Source of the DNA: Patescibacteria group bacterium
Lineage (GTDB): Bacteria; Patescibacteriota; Minisyncoccia; UBA9983
Assembly: GCA_018827845.1 (NCBI GenBank)
Contig: JAHJXC010000073.1
Span: 1 to 6,547 of the forward strand
Length of the DNA stretch: 6,547 nucleotides
Direction: 5' to 3'
Translations under genes and position numbers: made by a program
Shown here: piece after piece, positions 1 to 5,877 of the stretch
Layout: each line of letters begins with the position of its first letter
Numbering within the stretch: the first letter of the stretch is position 1
The notes under the pieces: generated by a model
Database searches by the model: none
The model's input: only the letters and a program-made list of their open reading frames with translations
Told to the model about the DNA's origin: nothing

Positions 1-1035
1 AATAAGATTATAAAAACAGTTGGCAATCCTGAGCATAGATTTAATGAAGATGCCTTAAGAATATTAAGGGCTATACGTTTGGCAAATGAATTGGGTTTCA
101 ATGTTTCGCATGAAACACAAGATGCTATAAAAAAACAAGCTAAATTACTGGAAATCATATCAAAAGAGCGAATTAGAGATGAATTTATAAAGATTTTAAT
201 GACAGATAAGCCAAGCAAGGGAATAGAAATTATGAAGGAGTTTGGGGTTTTAAAATATGTTGTGCCAGAACTAGAACAAGGAATAGGGATTGAACAAAAC
301 AAAGCCCATAAATTCACTGTTTGGGAGCATAATTTAAGAAGTTTGGATCATGCAGCTTTTAAAAAATTTCCCATAGAAATTCGTTTAGCTTCGCTTTTAC
401 ATGATGTTGGAAAACCAGCTTCAAGACAATGGAACAAAGAGAAAAATGACTGGACTTTTTACGGACATGAGATTATTGGAGCAAAAATGTCCGTTAGAAT
501 TTTATCCCGCTTAAAATTTTCCAAAAGGACAACTGATTTGATTGTTAGATTTGTCCGTTATCATCTTTTCTTTTCGGACACGGAAAAGATCACTCTTTCA
601 GCTGTCCGTAGGACTGTCCGTAATGTAGGTCCGGAAAATGTTTGGGATTTAATGAAGGTGAGATTTTGCGACAGGGTAGGAATGGGCAGGCCAAAAGAAA
701 CGCCATATAGGTTGCGCAAGTATGAATCAATGATTGATGAGGCAATGAGAGCGCCTCTTTCTGTTGGTATGCTAAAAATGGATGGCAATAAGGTGATGGA
801 ATTACTAAAAATTAAGCCAGGTCCTAAAATTGGCTTTATTTTACACATTCTTTTAGAAGAGGTGCTGGATGAACCAAAGAAAAATACTGCAAAATATTTG
901 CAGAAAAGAGTGCTAGAGTTAGGTAAATTATCTGAAAAAGAGCTGGAAAAAATAGGCAAAAAAGCCAAAGAAACTAAAGAGCAAATCGAGAAAAAAGAAA
1001 TAGAGGAGATAAGAAAGAAATGGTGGGTAAAATAA
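1..1035 (+). CDS. cca: CCA-adding tRNA nucleotidyltransferase (HD-domain type), 5'-truncated by the window edge
   Basis: The enzyme adds or repairs the 3'-terminal CCA of tRNAs in the cytoplasm. The frame is open from base 1, so the gene starts upstream. 344 residues are present; I estimate that about 100 N-terminal residues carrying the nucleotidyltransferase GS/DxD catalytic head are missing. The first visible residues contain the family signature RFNEDALRILRAIR (residues 13-26), followed by the tRNA-binding helical region with KERIRDEF. A C-terminal HD phosphohydrolase-like domain follows, with the HD pair at about residues 134-135 (LLHDVGKP) and further histidines in WEH, YGHE and RYH. 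The tail is a very charged Lys/Glu helix ending in WWVK. A TTG at base 79 is only an internal codon, because the conserved motif precedes it. The TAA stop directly abuts the stop codon of the convergent recombinase. Family assignment is firm; full length and start cannot be seen. Confidence 0.93.
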   Translation, partial: NKIIKTVGNPEHRFNEDALRILRAIRLANELGFNVSHETQDAIKKQAKLLEIISKERIRDEFIKILMTDKPSKGIEIMKEFGVLKYVVPELEQGIGIEQNKAHKFTVWEHNLRSLDHAAFKKFPIEIRLASLLHDVGKPASRQWNKEKNDWTFYGHEIIGAKMSVRILSRLKFSKRTTDLIVRFVRYHLFFSDTEKITLSAVRRTVRNVGPENVWDLMKVRFCDRVGMGRPKETPYRLRKYESMIDEAMRAPLSVGMLKMDGNKVMELLKIKPGPKIGFILHILLEEVLDEPKKNTAKYLQKRVLELGKLSEKELEKIGKKAKETKEQIEKKEIEEIRKKWWVK

Positions 1036-1944
1036 CTATTTTCTACGTTTCCCGTGAAACGCGTGGTGGATTTCGCGGAGTTGTTTATCTGTGACATGGG
1101 TGTAGATTTGAGTGGTGGTTATATTGGAATGGCCTAAAAGCGCTTGAACAGAGCGGAGATCAGCGCCAGCGCTTAAAAGGTCTGTGGCAAAGCAGTGGCG
1201 GAGAATATGAGGGGTTACTTTTTTAGAAATCCCTGCTTTGATAGCATAATATTTTACGATTCTTTCTATGGAACGGGGAGTAAGGCGTAGATTTGAGATT
1301 TGAGATTTGAGATTTGAGATTCTAATAAACAGCGCTTCTTCCGTATCTCCTCTTTTATCTAAATAGTTTTTTATTGCTTGTTTAGCCCTGTCAGAGATGA
1401 ATACTACTCTTATTTTTTCCCCTTTTCCGCGCACGGAAAATTCGCCGGTTTTGGCGTTTTCAATGTGTTCGCGGTTCAAAGAGCACAATTCAGAAACCCG
1501 CAAGCCAGTGGAAAAAAGCAGTTCTAAAATAGCTTTGTCTCTTAGAATTCTTAATCCGCCAGCTGGCGGACCCTTAGGACTGTCCAATAGGCGCTCCAAT
1601 TCCTCTTCTGTAATAAGGTCAAGCTCTCTTTGGGGAACCTTGGCTAGTTCAATTCTTTCTGAAGCCAAAGATTTAATGCCTCTTTTGGATAAGTATTTAA
1701 GAAAAACGCGCAGGGCAATCAAATAATAGTTTTGCGTTTTCTTTTTAAGGTCTTTTCTGTTTAACCATAGCCGGAATTTTCTTATAATTTCGTCGTCAAT
1801 ATCTTTAGGGTCATTTATTTGGGAGAATTTCAAAAAAGCGCGGAGATATCGGTCATAATTTTCAACAGTCTTTAGTGACCGTCCTCGCTCTATCTCTAAA
1901 TATTCTAAAAATTGTTTATGAAGTTCTTTAATATTGTCCGACAT
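1036..1944 (-). CDS. xer: Tyrosine recombinase of XerC/XerD type
   Basis: This is a site-specific DNA recombinase of 302 residues, the usual Xer length. Residues about 5-90 form the SAM-like core-binding domain and about 110-290 the catalytic domain. All six catalytic positions are visible: R149 (TGLRVSEL), K174 (RGKGEKIR), H246 and R249 (HILRH), H272 (LGHSNITTT) and nucleophile Y281 (QIYTHV), so the enzyme should be active. Two short stretches look like in-frame additions: PPAGG (residues 126-130), encoded by a perfect DNA palindrome, and a heptanucleotide tandem repeat read as ISN/SQISNL (about residues 209-219) between the catalytic K and the HxxR motif. The ATG has no Shine-Dalgarno and lies 8 nt beyond a good -10, so the mRNA is probably leaderless. 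It is convergent with cca and divergent from rpsO. The likely role is chromosome-dimer resolution or integration; XerC and XerD cannot be told apart here, and no dif-like site was identified. Confidence 0.93.
   Translation of the reverse strand: MSDNIKELHKQFLEYLEIERGRSLKTVENYDRYLRAFLKFSQINDPKDIDDEIIRKFRLWLNRKDLKKKTQNYYLIALRVFLKYLSKRGIKSLASERIELAKVPQRELDLITEEELERLLDSPKGPPAGGLRILRDKAILELLFSTGLRVSELCSLNREHIENAKTGEFSVRGKGEKIRVVFISDRAKQAIKNYLDKRGDTEEALFIRISNLKSQISNLRLTPRSIERIVKYYAIKAGISKKVTPHILRHCFATDLLSAGADLRSVQALLGHSNITTTQIYTHVTDKQLREIHHAFHGKRRK
1289..1321. repeat. Heptanucleotide tandem repeat (AGATTTG, about 4.7 copies) inside the recombinase gene
   Basis: Four perfect copies of AGATTTG plus a partial fifth (AGATT) run without interruption over 33 bp. 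On the coding (minus) strand the unit reads CAAATCT. Because 7 is not a multiple of 3, three units encode one seven-residue period, giving Ile-Ser-Asn-Leu-Lys-Ser-Gln followed by Ile-Ser-Asn-Leu. The array lies between the catalytic lysine and the HxxR motif of the recombinase. A change of one unit would shift the reading frame and remove the catalytic H-R-H-Y residues, whereas a change of three units would keep it. Confidence 0.95.
1555..1570. repeat. 16-bp perfect palindrome within the recombinase coding sequence
   Basis: TCCGCCAGCTGGCGGA is its own reverse complement. It is GC-rich in an AT-rich gene and encodes part of Gly-Pro-Pro-Ala-Gly-Gly in the linker between the core-binding and catalytic domains of the recombinase. 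It looks like a small palindromic element inserted in frame at a tolerant site. A degenerate relative (12 of 16 positions) lies in pnp at 3782-3797, where it encodes Ser-Pro-Ala-Gly. Confidence 0.8.
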
Positions 1945-1952
1945 TAATTTTA

Positions 1953-1980
1953 AGTATAGTAATTTTTAAAAAACTTGCAA
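1953..1980 (-). promoter_or_regulatory. Sigma70-type promoter of the recombinase gene
   Basis: On the minus strand, -35 TTGCAA (1980-1975), a 16-nt spacer and -10 TATACT (1958-1953) are followed 8 nt later by the ATG at 1944. The expected transcription start (about 1945-1947) almost coincides with the start codon, so a leaderless mRNA is predicted. The -35 hexamer is a palindrome and is also the -35 of the rightward rpsO promoter. Confidence 0.65.
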
Positions 1981-2003
1981 AGATTAGAGAGATTTGGTAT
2001 ACT
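1975..2003 (+). promoter_or_regulatory. Sigma70-type promoter (extended -10) of the rpsO operon
   Basis: -35 TTGCAA (1975-1980), a 17-nt spacer and -10 TATACT (1998-2003), with TG at 1995-1996 forming an extended -10. The start of transcription should be near 2010, leaving a leader of about 9 nt before the rpsO ATG. It probably drives rpsO, the NYN gene, pnp and perhaps the membrane-protein gene, since no clear promoter or terminator separates them. Confidence 0.75.
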
Positions 2004-2018
2004 GAGTTTATTAAATTT

Positions 2019-2300
2019 ATGGCTTTAGCGACTAAGAAAAAGCAGAAAATTATTAAGGAACATAGAGTTCATGAAAAAGACACCGGTTCTCCAGAGGTGC
2101 AGATTGCTATTCTAACCAAACAAATTGAGGAATTGGCAAAACACCTGAAAAAGCACTCCAAGGACGACCATTCCAGAAGGGGGCTTTTAAAAATGGTGTC
2201 AGACAGAAGGTCTTTAATGACCTACCTTTCTCGCAAGGACGAAAAAAGATATAACTCCCTAGTTAAAAAACTGGAGCTAAAAAAGAGTAAAAAACAATAA
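2019..2300 (+). CDS. rpsO: Small ribosomal subunit protein uS15
   Basis: Primary 16S rRNA-binding protein of the 30S central domain. It has 93 residues against about 89 in most bacteria, the excess being a lysine-rich C-terminus. The diagnostic motifs are [13 protein letters not shown] (residues 21-33), [16 protein letters not shown] (42-57, including the conserved H42, H46, D49 and S52 that contact 16S rRNA) and [18 protein letters not shown] (61-78). The ATG is chosen because it gives the standard N-terminal length; no Shine-Dalgarno precedes it and the predicted leader is only about 9 nt. This leaves no room for the structured S15-binding leader used for autoregulation in E. coli. It heads a rightward cluster with the NYN gene 9 nt downstream and pnp beyond, an expanded version of the common rpsO-pnp pair. 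Confidence 0.98.
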   Translation: MALATKKKQKIIKEHRVHEKDTGSPEVQIAILTKQIEELAKHLKKHSKDDHSRRGLLKMVSDRRSLMTYLSRKDEKRYNSLVKKLELKKSKKQ

Positions 2301-2309
2301 GATTTATCA

Positions 2310-2831
2310 ATGTTTTCAATTATTTCAAACTCAACAAAATATAAAAACCAAAGAGTGGCAATGTTTATTGATGTTCAAAATCTTTATCATTCCGCCCGCG
2401 CTCTCTATCAAAAACGCGTCAATTTCAAAGAGCTCTTAGAAACAGCAGTGGGTGATAGGCAGCTTATCCGCGCCTTTGCCTATGTGGTGCGCACAAAAAC
2501 AGGCGAGGAAAGGCCTTTTTTTGATGCCTTAACAAAACTGGGTATTGAAATCAGAGTGAAAGATTTACAGGAATATTACGGAGGCATGAAAAAGGCGGAC
2601 TGGGATGTTGGCATTGCAGTTGATGCCATAAAAACTGCTGAAATTGTTGACACCATTATTCTTGCCAGCGGAGACGGGGATTACATTCCCTTGGTTGAAT
2701 ATTTGAAAAATCAGGGCAGAAGAGTGGAAGTAATGGCTTTTGGCAGGTCAACTTCTTCCAAGCTCAGGGAAAGCGCTGATGAATTTGTTGATTTAGATGA
2801 GAACACCAAGAAATTTTTATTAAAAGCTTAA
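2310..2831 (+). CDS. NYN (PIN-like, LabA/DUF88 family) putative ribonuclease
   Basis: A 173-residue single-domain protein of the NYN family, whose PIN-like fold usually supports metal-dependent RNA cleavage. The acidic motifs are visible in order: D21 in the first strand (MFIDVQN), D97/D99 (KKADWDV) and D105 (GIAVDAI), then S120-G-D122-G-D124 (ILASGDGDY), the hallmark of the family, and a VEVMAFG strand. All expected acidic positions are present, so catalysis is plausible; the substrate is unknown. The ATG at 2310, 9 nt after rpsO, is preferred over ATG 2361 (codon 18), because the later start would cut into the first beta strand; neither has a Shine-Dalgarno. Its place between rpsO and pnp suggests co-transcription and a role in RNA processing or turnover, which is an inference from context only. 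Confidence 0.88.
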   Translation: MFSIISNSTKYKNQRVAMFIDVQNLYHSARALYQKRVNFKELLETAVGDRQLIRAFAYVVRTKTGEERPFFDALTKLGIEIRVKDLQEYYGGMKKADWDVGIAVDAIKTAEIVDTIILASGDGDYIPLVEYLKNQGRRVEVMAFGRSTSSKLRESADEFVDLDENTKKFLLKA

Positions 2832-2861
2832 TATCAAAGTAGAGAGTAGAATGCAAAAAAT

Positions 2862-5060
2862 ATGCAAACAAAAGAATATTCTATAGATTTTTGCGGAAAA
2901 CCATTAAAGGTGGAAATTTCTGATTTAGCTGACCAGGCCAACGGCTCTGTCCTTGTCCGTTATGGAGACACGGCTGTTTTTGCCACAGCGGTTATGTCGC
3001 ATAACAGGCGCGAAGGCCTGGACTATTTTCCCTTAACCGTTGATTACGAAGAAAGATTTTATGCCGCTGGCATGATTTTGGGTAGCAGATTTATCAGGCG
3101 CGAAGGCCGGCCCACAGAAGAGGCAATTCTAACCTCGCGTTTAATAGACCGCACTATCAGGCCGTTATTCAACATAAAAATACGAAACGAGGTCCAAGTC
3201 ATTGTCTTGGCTCTTTCAGTAGACAACAAAAACGACCCGGATATTCCTGCTATTATTGCCGCTTCTCTTGCCTTGGGAATCTCGGATATACCTTGGGGAG
3301 GGCCTATAGGAGCAGTAAGAATGGGATATGTTGATAACAATTTTATAGCCAACCCTATTTATGAAGAAAGGGAAAAATCTTTAATAGACATAGTTATTTG
3401 CGGAAAAGACAGAAAGATTAATATGACTGAAGCAGGTGCCAAAGAGGCTCATGAGGATATCATTGGAGAAGCCATGGAACGCGGTTTAGAAGAAATTGCC
3501 AATATTCAGGAATTCCAAGAAAAAATAATAAAAGAAATCGGCAAGGAAAAAGCAGAGATAGAAATTAAAGAGGAAATGTCTGAAATGAAAGATTTTTTTA
3601 AAAAAGAAATTCTTAAAAAACTTCACCAAGCCATTTATTCAGGAGAAAAGCATGCTTTGAATGACTTAAAACATGAATGGATGGATTTGGCAAAAGAAAA
3701 ATTCGGAGAAGAAAATTCTGATTTGGCCGCAGACCTTTATGAAGAAAATATTAATGAAATAATTCATAATGAGATTCTAGATTCGCCGGCTGGCAAAGAA
3801 AAAAGGCCGGACGCTAGAAAAATCGATGAACTAAGGTCTCTTTACGCCAACGTGAGAATTCTTCCCCTCATTCACGGATCAGGAATATTTTTTAGGGGCG
3901 GAACCCATATTTTTTCAGCAGTAACTTTGGGCGGACCAAAAGAGGGCCAGCTTATAGAAGGCATGGAGATCCAAACAACAAAACATTTTCTCCATCATTA
4001 CAATTTCCCGCCTTTTTCCACTGGCGAAACTGGCAGGATTGGCGGTACGGGCAGAAGGGAAATAGGGCATGGCGCTTTGGCAGAGCGTGCTTTGTCTGCT
4101 GTAATTCCTTCGCGCGAGGAATTTCCCTACACTATCCGGGTTGTTTCAGAATCAATGGCTTCTAACGGCTCTACTTCCATGGGTTCTGTTTGCGCTTCAA
4201 CCTTGGCTTTAATGGATGCGGGCGTGCCCATAAAAAATCCCGTGGCTGGCATTGCAATGGGTTTAATGATGAGAGATGAAAAGAATTATAAAGTTTTGAC
4301 AGACATCCAAGGACCCGAAGATCACCATGGCGATATGGATTTTAAATGCGCTGGCACCAAAGAAGGCGTGACCGCCATTCAGATGGATGTAAAAGTGGAA
4401 GGCGTGACTGTTGAAATTCTCAAAAAAGCTTTAAGGCAGGCAAGAAAAGCCAGAGAAGAAATTTTGGAAGTTATAAAAAAGGCAATGCCAGCACCTAGGC
4501 AGGATTTGCCAACTAATGCTCCTAAGATAGTCAAAATTTATATTGATCCTGATAAAATAGGGGCAGTAATCGGTCCTGGCGGGAAAATGATAAACAGCAT
4601 TATTGAAAAAACCAATACGGAAATAGATATTGATCAAGACGGCACGGTTTTTATAACTGGCAAAGATTTGAAAGAAATTGCCAAAGCACGGGATATTATT
4701 GAAGGGTTAACGCACGAATTTAAAATAGGAGAAATAGTGACCGGCAAAGTGACCAGATTATTTGATTTTGGCGCGATGGTAGGGGTTGGCGGAGACCAGG
4801 AAGGATTGGTGCATATTTCCGAACTTTCTCCAGAAAGAGTGGAAAAAGTTACTGATGTGGTAAATGCGGGCGATGAAGTGACAGCGCAGGTTATCAGCAT
4901 TGATGAACGTGGTAGAATTAACTTATCAATAAAAAGAGTTAATCCAGACTATGATCCATCAAAAGATTTAAGGAATAATAACAGGAACAATAATGATGCA
5001 GGAAGAGGAAAAAAATTTACAAACAGGGGCGGAAGAAGAGAAGCAGGAAGAAGGAGGTAA
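2862..5060 (+). CDS. pnp: Polyribonucleotide nucleotidyltransferase (PNPase)
   Basis: Phosphate-dependent 3'-to-5' exoribonuclease of mRNA decay, normally a homotrimer in the cytoplasm. 732 residues against about 700-710 usually. The order is complete: first RNase PH domain (about 10-145, with the RNA-channel motif FIRREGRP at R79/R80), helical linker (about 210-300), second RNase PH domain (about 315-545), KH domain (about 555-615, VIGPGG) and S1 domain (about 622-692). Active-site features are intact: GRREIGHG (R398, R399, H403), phosphate-binding SNGSTS (S437-S439) and EDHHGDMDF (D487, D493). A basic Asn/Arg/Gly-rich tail follows S1 (about 704-732). The ATG at 2862 matches the family N-terminus; an out-of-frame ATG 11 nt upstream leads to a stop after 11 codons. 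The 30-nt gap from the NYN gene shows neither hairpin nor clear promoter, so it is probably co-transcribed. Its 3' end overlaps the next gene. Confidence 0.97.
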   Translation: MQTKEYSIDFCGKPLKVEISDLADQANGSVLVRYGDTAVFATAVMSHNRREGLDYFPLTVDYEERFYAAGMILGSRFIRREGRPTEEAILTSRLIDRTIRPLFNIKIRNEVQVIVLALSVDNKNDPDIPAIIAASLALGISDIPWGGPIGAVRMGYVDNNFIANPIYEEREKSLIDIVICGKDRKINMTEAGAKEAHEDIIGEAMERGLEEIANIQEFQEKIIKEIGKEKAEIEIKEEMSEMKDFFKKEILKKLHQAIYSGEKHALNDLKHEWMDLAKEKFGEENSDLAADLYEENINEIIHNEILDSPAGKEKRPDARKIDELRSLYANVRILPLIHGSGIFFRGGTHIFSAVTLGGPKEGQLIEGMEIQTTKHFLHHYNFPPFSTGETGRIGGTGRREIGHGALAERALSAVIPSREEFPYTIRVVSESMASNGSTSMGSVCASTLALMDAGVPIKNPVAGIAMGLMMRDEKNYKVLTDIQGPEDHHGDMDFKCAGTKEGVTAIQMDVKVEGVTVEILKKALRQARKAREEILEVIKKAMPAPRQDLPTNAPKIVKIYIDPDKIGAVIGPGGKMINSIIEKTNTEIDIDQDGTVFITGKDLKEIAKARDIIEGLTHEFKIGEIVTGKVTRLFDFGAMVGVGGDQEGLVHISELSPERVEKVTDVVNAGDEVTAQVISIDERGRINLSIKRVNPDYDPSKDLRNNNRNNNDAGRGKKFTNRGGRREAGRRR
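3005..3108 (+). repeat. 14-bp direct repeat pair in pnp
   Basis: CAGGCGCGAAGGCC occurs at 3005-3018 and again at 3095-3108, 90 bp apart and in the same frame, each encoding Arg-Arg-Glu-Gly. The second copy encodes the conserved RNA-channel motif; the first lies just before the DYFPLTVDY motif. Both copies are GC-rich relative to their surroundings. Confidence 0.85.
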
Positions 5061-5877
5061 TGATGATTTGCCGGTTTTGAGGACCTTTAGGTCAGATAGT
5101 GCGAAATATGTAAAAGAGAAAGGGATTTCTTTGATTGATGTGGCGGCTTCCCAGTCCAAACAGAGAACTCTTTTAAGGGACGAAAAAAATGGAGGATCTA
5201 GAAAGATAAACTTTAAAACTATTATTCTCCCCATAGTTGCTGTCCTTGTTCTTGCCGGGGCAGGAGTTGGTGGGTTTTTTATTTTTAAGAATCTTCAGAA
5301 GCCAGAAACTCCAGTATATGTTTTGCCTAAACCACCCATTATTGCTGACGAAGAAATTGAAACAACCCTGAGCGGATTTCAAAAACTTATTGAGGGTCCG
5401 GTAAAAACAAATCGGCTCATTTATCTGCCAATAATAAAACAGTCTGAAGAGCCGAAAAGATTAGTAACAGTTCGCGAGTTTTTTAATAATTTCGGAATAA
5501 CCCCAGCCTCTGGCCTGGTTGGCGATTTTGAAAATAATTTTATGCTTTCTGTTTTTCGCTCCACTCAAAATTGGCCAATTTTAATTTTTAAGGTAAAATC
5601 ATATGACAAGACATTTGCTGGAATGATTAGGTGGGAAAGAGACATGCCAGCGGATTTTAAGAAAATTTTTCCTATAGAAACCCAGTCATTCAAAGACTTG
5701 TCTTTTGCGGACAAGGAAATAAAAAACCAAGATGCCAGAGTATTATATGATGAAGCAGGCGAACCCGTTCTTATGTATTCTTTTTTTAACAGAAACTATT
5801 TGATTATAACAACAAGCGAGGATGCCCTGAAAGAAATTTTTCGCCGCTTTTCCCTGTCCCAATATTTGTCCCGCTAG
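4993..5877 (+). CDS. Single-helix membrane-anchored protein of unknown function
   Basis: 294 residues from the ATG at 4993. An acidic, disordered N-terminus (residues 1-25) is followed by a conserved-looking cytoplasmic stretch (LPVLRTFRSDSAKYVKEKGISLIDVAAS), a lysine/arginine-flanked transmembrane helix (about 77-98), a proline-rich linker (102-117) and an alpha/beta domain to the C-terminus that should lie outside the membrane (N-in, C-out). I recognise no enzymatic motif and propose no function; proteins of this shape seem typical of Parcubacteria. The start is uncertain. ATG 4993 overlaps the last 68 bases of pnp, while TTG 5068 sits 10 nt after a strong AAGGAGG (5051-5057) and would remove only the acidic 25 residues. 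The overlap and lack of promoter suggest coupling to pnp. The stop codon is the loop of a stem-loop. Confidence 0.75.
   Translation: MMQEEEKNLQTGAEEEKQEEGGNDDLPVLRTFRSDSAKYVKEKGISLIDVAASQSKQRTLLRDEKNGGSRKINFKTIILPIVAVLVLAGAGVGGFFIFKNLQKPETPVYVLPKPPIIADEEIETTLSGFQKLIEGPVKTNRLIYLPIIKQSEEPKRLVTVREFFNNFGITPASGLVGDFENNFMLSVFRSTQNWPILIFKVKSYDKTFAGMIRWERDMPADFKKIFPIETQSFKDLSFADKEIKNQDARVLYDEAGEPVLMYSFFNRNYLIITTSEDALKEIFRRFSLSQYLSR
5051..5057 (+). promoter_or_regulatory. Strong Shine-Dalgarno-like sequence at the end of pnp
   Basis: AAGGAGG lies in the last sense codons of pnp, directly before its TAA. It is the strongest Shine-Dalgarno match in the window. The ATGs at 5060 and 5063 behind it are out of frame and reach TGA at 5078-5080. 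The in-frame TTG at 5068 is 10 nt downstream and is the only start it could serve for the membrane-protein gene. It may instead be incidental to the Arg-Arg codons. Confidence 0.4.

Noticed and set aside
79..1035. cca starting at TTG 79
   Set aside because: The family motif RFNEDALRILRAIR lies upstream in the same open frame, so the gene is truncated by the window rather than starting there.
1046..1061. Hairpin CGTTTC-CCGT-GAAACG near the end of the recombinase gene as a terminator
   Set aside because: The stem is only 6 bp, lies inside coding sequence and has no T-run on either strand.
561..1097. 178-codon open frame on the minus strand over cca
   Set aside because: It is the antisense shadow of a clearly conserved gene, with a Ser/Phe/Leu-rich low-quality translation and no family motif.
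1397..1726. 109-codon open frame on the plus strand inside the recombinase gene
   Set aside because: It is antisense to the catalytic domain of a well-supported recombinase and shows no coding features.
1036..1944. The recombinase as the integrase of an integrated mobile element
   Set aside because: No attachment-site repeats, tRNA gene, excisionase or cargo genes are visible, and both neighbours are housekeeping genes, so a chromosomal Xer role is the simpler reading.
2646..2651. TTGACA consensus -35 inside the NYN gene
   Set aside because: No matching -10 at suitable spacing; it is the codon sequence of Val-Asp-Thr.
2851..2886. 11-codon upstream reading frame overlapping the pnp start, with the repeated word ATGCAAA
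   Set aside because: Too short, no Shine-Dalgarno, and the repeat is explained by A-rich sequence around two ATGs; nothing supports a regulatory uORF.
4968..5382. Minus-strand open frames over the pnp end and membrane-protein gene
   Set aside because: They lie antisense to supported genes, have no start signals and give cysteine/serine/phenylalanine-rich translations typical of shadows.
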